Source: CBDVAK01 sp965371945 (GTDB lineage: Bacteria > Pseudomonadota > Gammaproteobacteria > Competibacterales > JAHEDQ01). Taken from it: a DNA stretch of 12,773 bases. The stretch lies in the NCBI GenBank assembly GCA_965371945.1, contig CBDVAK010000078.1, positions 1-12,773 on the forward strand, in the 5' to 3' direction. Positions 7,051 to 12,773 of the stretch are shown one piece after another; the stretch's first letter is position 1; each line of letters opens with the position of its first letter. A program made the translations under genes and the position numbers. The notes under the pieces are model-generated. The model was not told the origin of the DNA and made no database searches. It saw only the letters and a list, made by a program, of their open reading frames with translations.

Positions 7051-7160
7051 TGTCCGACACTCCCCAACAGATAAAACGCGAGATAGATACCCACGGCGAC
7101 CACCGCCAGAATGATCGCAGTTCTGCGCGCCGCTCTGCGCCTTTGCTCGACATCGTTCAC
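7047..7160 (-). CDS. Small single-helix cytochrome oxidase assembly peptide
   Basis: A 37-residue frame reads MNDVEQRRRAARRTAIILAV and continues through a hydrophobic stretch to the end LGSVGQ. The plan is a charged, Arg-rich cytoplasmic N-terminus and one membrane helix (about 15-33). It fills the space between coxA and ctaG and its stop overlaps the ctaG GTG start, so it is probably translated and coupled. Short one-helix proteins occur at this place in many proteobacterial cox operons and some are annotated as small oxidase assembly proteins. GTG at 7160 is used here; TTG at 7166, with AGGA seven bases upstream, is an alternative adding two residues. Confidence 0.75.
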   Translation of the reverse strand: MNDVEQRRRAARRTAIILAVVAVGIYLAFYLLGSVGQ

Positions 7161-7186
7161 TTCCAAGAGCCCGTCCTGTCGGTTTG

Positions 7187-7216
7187 TCGGGGGGCCGGCA
7201 CGCCCGCGCCCCCCGA
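7187..7216 (-). other. GC-rich hairpin just after coxA
   Basis: TCGGGGGGC and GCCCCCCGA form a perfect 9-bp stem around a 12-base loop that can pair a further CGG/CCG. On the minus-strand transcript it begins 6 nt after the coxA stop and ends 26 nt before the small gene's GTG start. No U-run follows, so it is unlikely to be a full intrinsic terminator. A 3' barrier protecting coxBA mRNA, or partial attenuation lowering the level of assembly genes, is a plausible inference. Confidence 0.6.
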
Positions 7217-7222
7217 TCGCGC

Positions 7223-8800
7223 CTACTTGATCTCAGGCGCGGTTTCGAAAGTATGGTAGGGCGGTGGTGAGGGCAGGGTCCACTCCAGACCTTCGGCCCC
7301 TTCCCAGACCTGGTCACTGGCCTGCGCACCACCACGTATGGTCTTGATAACCACGTAGACGAACAAGAGCTGGGAGAAGCCAAAAATGAATGCGCCGATC
7401 GTGGAGATCATGTTGAACTCAGCGAACTGCAGCGCATAATCCGGGATACGTCTTGGCATCCCCGCCAGCCCCAGGAAATGCTGGGGAAAGAAAAGGATGT
7501 TGACACCTATCACCGACAGCCAGAAATGCCAGCGACCCAGCTTTTCATCCAGCATGTGGCCGGTCCACTTCGGCAACCAGTAGTAGACCGCCGCCATGAT
7601 CGAGAATACCGCGCCGGGTACCAGCACATAGTGGAAGTGGGCGACGATGAAGTAGGTGTCATGGTACTGAAAATCGGATGGCGCCACCGACATCATCAGC
7701 CCCGAGAAACCGCCGATCGTAAACAGCACTACGAACGCGATGGCGAACAGCATCGGCGTCTCAAAGGTCATCGAACCTTTCCACATGGTGGACACCCAGT
7801 TGAACACCTTGACCCCGGTCGGCACCGCGATCAGCGAAGTGGTGTACATAAAGAACAACTCACCGGCCAGCGGCATACCAACCGTAAACATGTGATGGGC
7901 CCAGACCACGAACGACAGGAACGCGATGGAAGCGGTGGCGTAAACCATTGAGCTGTAACCAAACAATGGCTTGCGCGCAAAGGTCGGAATGATCTGCGAC
8001 ACGATTCCGAACGCGGGCAAAATAAGGACATAGACCTCCGGATGGCCGAAGAACCAGAAGATATGCTGAAACATGACCGGGTCGCCGCCACCGGCTGCAT
8101 TGAAGAAGGAGGTGCCGAAGTACTTGTCGGTGAGCAGCATGGTGACACTACCCGCCAGTACCGGCATGGTGGCGATCAGCAGGTAGGCGGTGATCAGCCA
8201 GGTCCACACGAACAAAGGCATCTTCATCAGGGCCATGCCGGGTGCGCGCATGTTGAGAATGGTGGCAATGATATTGATCGAGCCCAGCACCGACGAGATA
8301 CCCATGAAATGGATGGCAAAAATCAGAAACGGGAAAGCATCGCCGGTCTGTAGCGACAACGGCGGATAAAGCGTCCAGCCACCCGCCGGTGCTCCGCCAG
8401 GCATGAACAGAGTCGACAGCAGCATGGTGAAGGCAAACGGCAAAATCCAGAAGCTCCAGTTGTTGAGCCTCGGCAGCGCCATATCCGGCGCACCGATCAT
8501 GAGTGGAACCATCCAGTTGGCCAGACCCACGAATGCAGGCATGACCGCACCGAAAATCATGATCAGCGCATGCATGGTGGTCATGGAGTTGAAGAATTGT
8601 GGATCGACCAGTTGCAGACCGGGTTCAAATAGCTCGGCGCGGATAATCAGCGCCATGGCACCGCCGACCAGAAACATGATCAGCGACAGCACCAGATACA
8701 TGCTGCCGATGTCCTTGTGGTTGGTGGTGGTCAACCAGCGCACTATCCCTTTCGGGTGCACTTCATGATGCGCATCGTGGGGCAGAACCTCGGTAGTCAT
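7223..8800 (-). CDS. coxA: Cytochrome c oxidase subunit I (A-type heme-copper oxidase)
   Basis: The 525-residue, 12-helix subunit contains every key residue I checked: H77 in TMHALIMIF (heme a), the CuB ligands H253 in FGHPEVY and H302-H303 in AHHMFTVG, cross-linking Y257, H388 (heme a3) and H390 (heme a) in VAHFHYV. Proton-path residues are also present: D106 and N113-N114 in PDMALPRLNN (D channel), E255 in the HPEV motif and K331 in PTGVKVF (K channel). HPEV marks the A1 subfamily. It reduces O2 to water and pumps protons in the inner membrane. AGGAGG lies ten bases before the ATG and coxB ends 25 nt upstream. Sequence alone cannot show whether heme A or heme O occupies it; with ctaA missing here that question is worth noting. 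Confidence 0.98.
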   Translation of the reverse strand: MTTEVLPHDAHHEVHPKGIVRWLTTTNHKDIGSMYLVLSLIMFLVGGAMALIIRAELFEPGLQLVDPQFFNSMTTMHALIMIFGAVMPAFVGLANWMVPLMIGAPDMALPRLNNWSFWILPFAFTMLLSTLFMPGGAPAGGWTLYPPLSLQTGDAFPFLIFAIHFMGISSVLGSINIIATILNMRAPGMALMKMPLFVWTWLITAYLLIATMPVLAGSVTMLLTDKYFGTSFFNAAGGGDPVMFQHIFWFFGHPEVYVLILPAFGIVSQIIPTFARKPLFGYSSMVYATASIAFLSFVVWAHHMFTVGMPLAGELFFMYTTSLIAVPTGVKVFNWVSTMWKGSMTFETPMLFAIAFVVLFTIGGFSGLMMSVAPSDFQYHDTYFIVAHFHYVLVPGAVFSIMAAVYYWLPKWTGHMLDEKLGRWHFWLSVIGVNILFFPQHFLGLAGMPRRIPDYALQFAEFNMISTIGAFIFGFSQLLFVYVVIKTIRGGAQASDQVWEGAEGLEWTLPSPPPYHTFETAPEIK

Positions 8801-8825
8801 CTGTCTGAATCCTCCTGCAGCGCCG

Positions 8826-9956
8826 TTAGCGCATGTCCTTTATCTGGGAAGGCTGAACAAGATCGCCGGTGTCGTTACCCCAGGCGTTGCGGGTGTAGGT
8901 CACCACGGCAGCCAGATCGACGTCGTTGAGCTGGGTTGCAAATGCCTGCATCGCGGTGCCCTGACGACCACTGAATACCGCGGCCACATGTTCGCTGACC
9001 GGACCACTGGTAGTGACCGCGCTGCCGGCCAATGGCGGGAACATGTCGGCCATGCCCTGGCCATTGGCCTGATGGCATGCCACACAGTTGGCCTGGTAAA
9101 CCTTTTGGCCCTGGGTCAGCAATTCCGCCATGGCCCACTCGCGATCAGCCGCAGCGCTTGCCTGCTGGACTGCCACGCCCTGTTCCTGCTTCCATTGCTC
9201 GAATTCCGCCTCGGTCTTGGCAATCACCACCACCGGCATGAAACCGTGATCCTTGCCGCACAACTCAGCGCACTGACCGCGATAGGTACCCGGCGTATCC
9301 ACCCGTGCCCAGCTTTCGTTGACGAATCCTGGAATTGCGTCACGTTTCCAGCCCAGCGCCGGTACCCACCAGGAGTGGATGACATCAGCGGCAGTGGTCA
9401 GAAAGCGGACCTTTTTGCCGACCGGAATCACCACCGGGTTGTCGACTTCGAGCAGATAGTTCTCGCCTTTGGGCTCAAGCCCTGCGATTTGCGCCCTGGG
9501 AGTGGACAACGAGCTGAAAAAGCTGATGTTTTCGCCAACGTAGTCATACTTCCACTTCCATTGATAACCGGTCACCAGGATGGTCAGATCGGAATCCTCG
9601 GTATTCTCCATGGCAATCAGCGTCTTGGTCGCCGGGATCGCAATCCCGATCAGGATCAGCATGGGGATCACAGTCCACACCACCTCGACCGTGGTGCTCT
9701 CATGGAATTGTGCCGGGACCGCGCCTTTCGACTTGCGATGGTGGTACATGGAGTAAAACATGACCCCGAACACCACCACGCCGATGATCACGCAGATGAT
9801 GAGGATCAGCATATGTAGGCTGTAGACCTCCCGACTGAGCGAGGTGACACCTTTGGTGAGATTGAGATCCAGCGCCGCCTGCGAACCACCTGCCCACAGC
9901 GCGGTGGCAGCCGCAGTCATTTTTGCGGTAGCGCGGCTGATCCAGTTCAGTGGCAT
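8826..9956 (-). CDS. coxB: Cytochrome c oxidase subunit II fused to cytochrome c (caa3 type)
   Basis: The 376-residue protein has a cleavable-looking signal peptide (to about A27-A28 in GGSQAALD), two membrane helices (about 48-70 and 92-112) and an aromatic electron-entry patch, YQWKWKYDY (131-139). A complete CuA site follows: H194 in VIHSWW, then C229, E231 and C233 in CAELC, H237 and M240. A C-terminal cytochrome c domain (about 270-365) carries C291VACH295, with M336 the likely axial Met. Cytochrome c fusion defines caa3-type oxidases. The ATG at 9956 is chosen because GGGAGG lies five bases upstream and a signal peptide follows at once; the frame continues 20 codons upstream into the preceding gene, which is less likely. 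Confidence 0.97.
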   Translation of the reverse strand: MPLNWISRATAKMTAAATALWAGGSQAALDLNLTKGVTSLSREVYSLHMLILIICVIIGVVVFGVMFYSMYHHRKSKGAVPAQFHESTTVEVVWTVIPMLILIGIAIPATKTLIAMENTEDSDLTILVTGYQWKWKYDYVGENISFFSSLSTPRAQIAGLEPKGENYLLEVDNPVVIPVGKKVRFLTTAADVIHSWWVPALGWKRDAIPGFVNESWARVDTPGTYRGQCAELCGKDHGFMPVVVIAKTEAEFEQWKQEQGVAVQQASAAADREWAMAELLTQGQKVYQANCVACHQANGQGMADMFPPLAGSAVTTSGPVSEHVAAVFSGRQGTAMQAFATQLNDVDLAAVVTYTRNAWGNDTGDLVQPSQIKDMR

Positions 9957-10008
9957 GCTTGCCTCCCAAGTTCCTTGCATTGTTGGTTGTCGTACGGATT
10001 GGCGCTGT

Positions 10009-10488
10009 TCAGCCATCCCGCAGCGCCTGCTTCAAATCAGCCGCCAATCCCAGCCGCTCGTCGTCATTGAGAAAACGCCCGACTTCCTCCGCACACCCGC
10101 GGGCGCGGATCAGCAACCTGCTCGGGCGCCAGCCGCGCCCGGAGCCTTGCAATTCCACCCGGGCCCAGTCTCGCGGAAGACTGCGGCACTCTGCCGGCCG
10201 GTGCCAGCCTCGCTCGATGGTGATCTGTTGTGGCCCGATCCGAATCACCTCACAGCGGTGACATTGTTTTGATACTGCATACAGCGCCCAGCCCAGCCCT
10301 ATCATTTCCAAACCAGTGAAAGGCAGTATCAGCCAGTACCCCATCAGGCCAAGGGTTAAGGCCGCTCCCAGTGAGACTGCCAGAATTCCGGAATAGAATA
10401 CAAGATTGGCCCGCCACGACATCGAACGGTTCGGCCTCAGAACAAACTGCCACCCGCCACCGGCCGAAGCTTTGCGTACATTGACCAC
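10009..10488 (-). CDS. DUF2244 family membrane protein
   Basis: From a GTG at 10488 the product is 159 residues: QFVLRPNRSMSWR at the N-terminus, two adjacent hydrophobic helices (about 33-55 and 58-74) with GYWLILPFTGLEMIGLGWAL between them, then a soluble C-terminal half with ITIERGWHRPAECRSLPRDW. The RPN-S-SW start and FxGLE-type loop fit DUF2244 proteins, which commonly sit directly upstream of coxB in gammaproteobacteria. The function is unknown. The start is uncertain: the frame opens from a TTG at 10527 without a good ribosome binding site, while the GTG has a G-run ahead of it. It lies 52 nt upstream of coxB and is probably the first gene of the operon. Confidence 0.78.
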   Translation of the reverse strand: MVNVRKASAGGGWQFVLRPNRSMSWRANLVFYSGILAVSLGAALTLGLMGYWLILPFTGLEMIGLGWALYAVSKQCHRCEVIRIGPQQITIERGWHRPAECRSLPRDWARVELQGSGRGWRPSRLLIRARGCAEEVGRFLNDDERLGLAADLKQALRDG

Positions 10489-10527
10489 AGCGCCCCCCGC
10501 CAAACCGCCATGGCTGCACAGCCGCAA

Positions 10528-10639
10528 GGCGAACCGGAGGCTGATTCTCCTATATGGACAACGCTGTACGCAATAAGATTTTCTGATACCTCGGTAAGCT
10601 GCCCTGGATGACTAGCACCCGGTACCGCACCGCGGCGAC
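10528..10639 (-). promoter_or_regulatory. Probable promoter region of the oxidase structural operon
   Basis: This 112-bp space separates the end of bioC from the DUF2244 gene and is the only sizeable noncoding stretch upstream of coxB, so the operon promoter should lie here unless bioC is cotranscribed. On the minus strand CATATA (10556-10551) is a possible -10 with only a poor -35 at ATCTTA (10579-10574). An AGGAG followed by CTCC can form a small stem. No terminator for bioC was found. The evidence is weak and largely positional. Confidence 0.3.
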
Positions 10640-11533
10640 TCAAGCACGGTTTCTGCCACCGAGACGACTGAGCGGCACCACCACCTCATTTCCCACGGTG
10701 CCCGTGCCACGACGCGATCGCCCGGCGGACGCCCAGGCATGCCCATACACCAGCTCACAGCTCACCGGGAGCACGCCGTCCACCCGGAACCGCTCGTAGG
10801 CGCGTTCGAGGTCCCGCAGTGTATGACTGGCGGACAAACCCCGGCTGCGATCACGCCGGGCGTTGGTCGCTCCCAACGCCCGCAGATCCCTGATCAGCCC
10901 CTGCAGATCCGGATAAGTCAATGTCAACCGCTCGACGTCGACTACCGGGTCCCGCAATCCGGCGCACAGCATGGCATCGCCGACTATATGCATATCCACG
11001 AACTGATGAACATGATCCCGTTGATCGATCTCCTGCCAGCTACCACGCAGCTCAACCAGGGTGTCCGGACCGAGGGTGGAGAACAGCAGCAGGCCACCCG
11101 GCCGCAGTACACGGTGAAACTCATCCATCGCGGCGGACAGTTGATTGCACCACTGCAGGGCAAGATTGGAAACCAGCAGGTCGCAGCTCGCGCTCGCCAG
11201 CGGCAACGACTCCGGGTCCCCGCACGCGTAGAGCGGACGACGCCACAACCGGGAGCGTGTCCTGGCCCGTCGCAGCATCGCTGGAGCACGCTCCACCCCG
11301 ATGACCCTGGCGCTGCGGTAGGCGCCCGCCAGCCGGCGGGTCAGCAGCCCGGTACCACAGCCAATATCGCAAATGACCGTGGGCACAACCCTGATACCGG
11401 CGAGACGCTCCAGCAAGCGCTTGCCAACTTCCTCCTGGACCACGGCAGCCTGCTCCCAGCTCGAAGCTGCTGCTTGCAGGGCTTGACGCAGCGCGCGGCG
11501 ATCCAGTTCTCCTGCATGCTCACGCCGAGCCAT
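10640..11533 (-). CDS. bioC: Malonyl-ACP O-methyltransferase BioC
   Basis: This 297-residue SAM-dependent methyltransferase has motif I DIGCGTGLLTRRLAG (56-70), acidic E81 after strand 2 in VIGVERAPAML, LLVSNLALQWCNQL (119-132), RPGGLLLFSTLGPDTLVEL (144-162), and the BioC-type C-terminal blocks HQFVDMHIVGDAM and LRALGATNARRDRSRGL. BioC methylates the free carboxyl of malonyl-ACP so that fatty acid synthesis can build the pimeloyl chain for biotin; demethylation is done by BioH or an equivalent. It usually ends a bioBFHC(D) cluster, but here it stands alone, diverging from comF. Near the start an ATGAAC/GTTCAT inverted repeat (11532-11537 and 11550-11555) could fold over the G-rich ribosome binding site. 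Confidence 0.9.
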   Translation of the reverse strand: MARREHAGELDRRALRQALQAAASSWEQAAVVQEEVGKRLLERLAGIRVVPTVICDIGCGTGLLTRRLAGAYRSARVIGVERAPAMLRRARTRSRLWRRPLYACGDPESLPLASASCDLLVSNLALQWCNQLSAAMDEFHRVLRPGGLLLFSTLGPDTLVELRGSWQEIDQRDHVHQFVDMHIVGDAMLCAGLRDPVVDVERLTLTYPDLQGLIRDLRALGATNARRDRSRGLSASHTLRDLERAYERFRVDGVLPVSCELVYGHAWASAGRSRRGTGTVGNEVVVPLSRLGGRNRA

Positions 11534-11632
11534 GAACGCGATGCCCCCGGTTCATTTGAGTAGTGGTCAGAATGGCTGCATTCACGGCGACGCCAGCGGC
11601 CACACGGGGCCGGCACGGCACCTGCTTGAAGC

Positions 11633-11654
11633 CTTTGACCGGCTCCGGCCAAAG
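11633..11654. promoter_or_regulatory. 22-bp inverted repeat in the bioC-comF spacer
   Basis: CTTTGACCGG, two bases (CT), then CCGGCCAAAG form ten-base arms with a single mismatch. The element lies about 100 bp upstream of both the bioC start and the chosen comF start, a usual place for an operator of a dimeric regulator. It does not match the BirA or BioR biotin operators I know. If comF begins further upstream the element would sit close to, or inside, its 5' region. Confidence 0.35.
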
Positions 11655-11744
11655 CGGCGCGAACCAATGTCCAAGTCTACCGCAAACAACTGCTGCACAG
11701 GCTCTCCGCGGAACAAGGCAGGTCGAGCCAGCGTGCGCACCCGT

Positions 11745-12434
11745 ATGACAGCGACGCTGCTGGAGTGGGTCTTCGCACCCCAGTGTGTCCTGTGTGGCGC
11801 CGACCCCGGTGTCCCCGGGAGCCTGTGTCGGGAATGTCGCCACAGCCTGCCTCGCAACCACCATTGTTGCAGCCGCTGCGCGCTGCCGCTTACTAGCACC
11901 GCTGTATCGAGCGAATGCGGCCACTGCCAGCGCCAACCGCCGCCGTTCGACTGCGCCCGGGTGCCTTATGTATATGCCGCACCCATCGATACCTTGATCA
12001 CCCGCCTGAAGTTTCGAGAACAACTGTACCTGGCTCCCGTGCTGGCAGCGCTACTGCTGGATTCGGTCAGCCACCACCCACTGCCGGACATCATCATCCC
12101 GACACCGTTGCACGACCGTCGCAGCCGTGCGCGTGGTTTCAATCAGACACTGGAAATCGCCCGCTGGCTGGGGCAGGCCCTGTCGATCCCGGTTGCGCCC
12201 CGGGGTCTGACCCGGATTCGGCACACGCCCGCGCAAACCGGTTTGGGTGTCGATCAGCGTCGTCGCAATCTACACGGCGCCTTCGTCGCCAACCAGAACA
12301 ATCACTGGTCGCATGTCGCCTTGCTGGACGATGTGGTCACCAGCGCTGCCACCGTATCGGCCGCAGCCACCGCCCTTCGGGCCGGACCGGTCAAACGCCT
12401 CGAGGTCTGGGCCATCGCCCGAACAGCCCCCTGA
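11745..12434 (+). CDS. comF: ComF family phosphoribosyltransferase-like protein
   Basis: From ATG 11745 the product has 229 residues. Paired cysteines (C14xxC17, C28xxC31, C42xxC45, C58xxC61) form the N-terminal zinc-binding region typical of ComF/GntX. The phosphoribosyltransferase part has the characteristic IPTPLHDRRSRARGFNQTLE (118-137) and the PRPP loop VALLDDVVTSAATVSAA (191-207). ComF proteins act in DNA uptake for transformation in some bacteria; the enzymatic role is not settled. The start was placed where ComF similarity begins (TLLEWVFAPQCVLC). The frame is open upstream with possible starts at 11667 (ATG) and 11733 (GTG, with AGG upstream), so up to 26 more residues are possible. 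It diverges from bioC. Confidence 0.9.
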   Translation: MTATLLEWVFAPQCVLCGADPGVPGSLCRECRHSLPRNHHCCSRCALPLTSTAVSSECGHCQRQPPPFDCARVPYVYAAPIDTLITRLKFREQLYLAPVLAALLLDSVSHHPLPDIIIPTPLHDRRSRARGFNQTLEIARWLGQALSIPVAPRGLTRIRHTPAQTGLGVDQRRRNLHGAFVANQNNHWSHVALLDDVVTSAATVSAAATALRAGPVKRLEVWAIARTAP

Positions 12435-12754
12435 CCGCACCACAACGTCGACGCGCCAGAGTGCTTCACCCCGGGGCACCAGCGGCATCACGCGCGAACT
12501 TCATTAAACATTGGCCGCCCTCCGTTCGCACTCCGAAGATGCCAGGCTCATGCTGGAGCGAGGCGACAGCGGAGGCGCCGACGACAAGCTGCGGGTAGTT
12601 GGCGAACTGACCGGCCATGCATCTGCTATCATCGCTCACCTCAAGCCATTTGCACGAAACTCGGGGCCTTGGCAGTCATAACGTGGGTGCGGGTGGTGCA
12701 TTCGCTACGGCCTGCGGCGCGGGCAGTTCGTCAGTCACACAACCTGAGGCGATC
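12435..12754. other. 320-bp region without a convincing gene
   Basis: This lies between the comF stop and the start of the last gene. It holds a possible extended -10 on the plus strand (TGC then TATCAT, 12627-12632) without a clear -35, which would leave a leader of about 115 nt. It also holds a short GC stem, GCCTGC/GCGGGC with a GGC loop, around 12710, and one short open frame (listed separately). No tRNA, recognised riboswitch or clear comF terminator was seen. Confidence 0.4.
12550..12681 (+). CDS. Possible small hypothetical ORF
   Basis: A 43-residue frame from ATG, MLERGDSGGADDKLRVVGEL and on to FARNSGPWQS. Its amino acid make-up is ordinary, with many G/C third positions, unlike the Arg- and Pro-rich shadow frames around it. 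The frame stays open about 14 codons upstream to a TTG after an in-frame TAA. Only a weak AGG lies before the ATG and I recognise no family. It could be the eroded tail of a lost gene or chance. Confidence 0.2.
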   Translation: MLERGDSGGADDKLRVVGELTGHASAIIAHLKPFARNSGPWQS

Positions 12755-12773
12755 ATGACAGACGAAAATCGCG
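12755..12773 (+). CDS. N-terminal start of an unidentified gene (partial)
   Basis: ATG followed by codons for TDENR runs to the window edge. GAGG lies six bases upstream, which is good spacing. Six residues do not allow identification. A biotin gene such as bioB or another comF neighbour is conceivable, but nothing visible supports it. Confidence 0.5.

Noticed and set aside
7051..7383. N-terminal extension of ctaG back into coxA in one open frame
   Set aside because: The extra 111 residues overlap coxA and look like an Arg/Pro/Ser shadow; the GTG at 7050 restores the normal CtaG N-terminus and couples to the small gene.
11532..11744. Upstream extension of comF by 71 codons
   Set aside because: The extension overlaps the bioC start and shows no ComF similarity; the family's N-terminus begins near 11745.
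11915..12598. 227-codon plus-strand frame overlapping comF
   Set aside because: It lies mostly inside comF in another frame with Arg/Pro/Ser-rich composition, so it is a shadow.
12435..12754. Known riboswitch in the leader of the last gene
   Set aside because: I could not match conserved elements of TPP, SAM, cobalamin or other common classes; only one short stem is evident.

Overview
The window looks like a chromosomal segment from a GC-rich gammaproteobacterium. The basis is the gene order (DUF2244 gene, coxB, coxA, small ORF, ctaG, coxC, an opposed DUF2909 gene, SURF1, a SCO-like gene, ctaB), which resembles the cox locus I recall from Pseudomonas and relatives, and the flanking bioC and comF genes. 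I cannot name a genus. No mobile element, CRISPR array, tRNA or rRNA was seen.

Layout, left to right. Positions 1-45 hold the last 14 codons of a plus-strand gene that converges on the oxidase assembly genes across a perfect 26-bp palindrome (55-80). A minus-strand assembly operon follows, read right to left from 5270 to 112: SURF1, a SCO-like membrane protein, ctaB (heme O synthase), ccoI (copper P-type ATPase) and ccoS. A lone plus-strand gene for a DUF2909 twin-membrane-segment protein (5358-5600) sits between the assembly operon and the structural operon; its 3' end overlaps the 3' end of coxC by 13 bp. The structural operon is also on the minus strand (10488 to 5588): DUF2244 protein, coxB fused to a cytochrome c domain, coxA, a 37-residue membrane peptide missing from a standard ORF list, ctaG and coxC. 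Several junctions are ATGA or GTGA overlaps, which indicates translational coupling. To the right are bioC on the minus strand, comF diverging on the plus strand, about 320 bp without a convincing gene, and the first six codons of another plus-strand gene.

Together the cox genes would build a caa3-type terminal oxidase. CoxB takes electrons through its own heme c and CuA, CoxA reduces O2 at heme a3-CuB and pumps protons, and CtaG, the SCO-like protein, SURF1 and CtaB supply copper and heme. Two departures stand out. The heme A synthase gene ctaA, usually next to ctaB, is absent, and a 171-nt gap lies at its usual place. In addition, ccoI and ccoS, normally companions of the cbb3 oxidase genes, are attached to this caa3 assembly operon. 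The window is mostly a well-known locus; the oddities are in its arrangement, small proteins and intergenic structures, and I found no clearly new multi-gene system.
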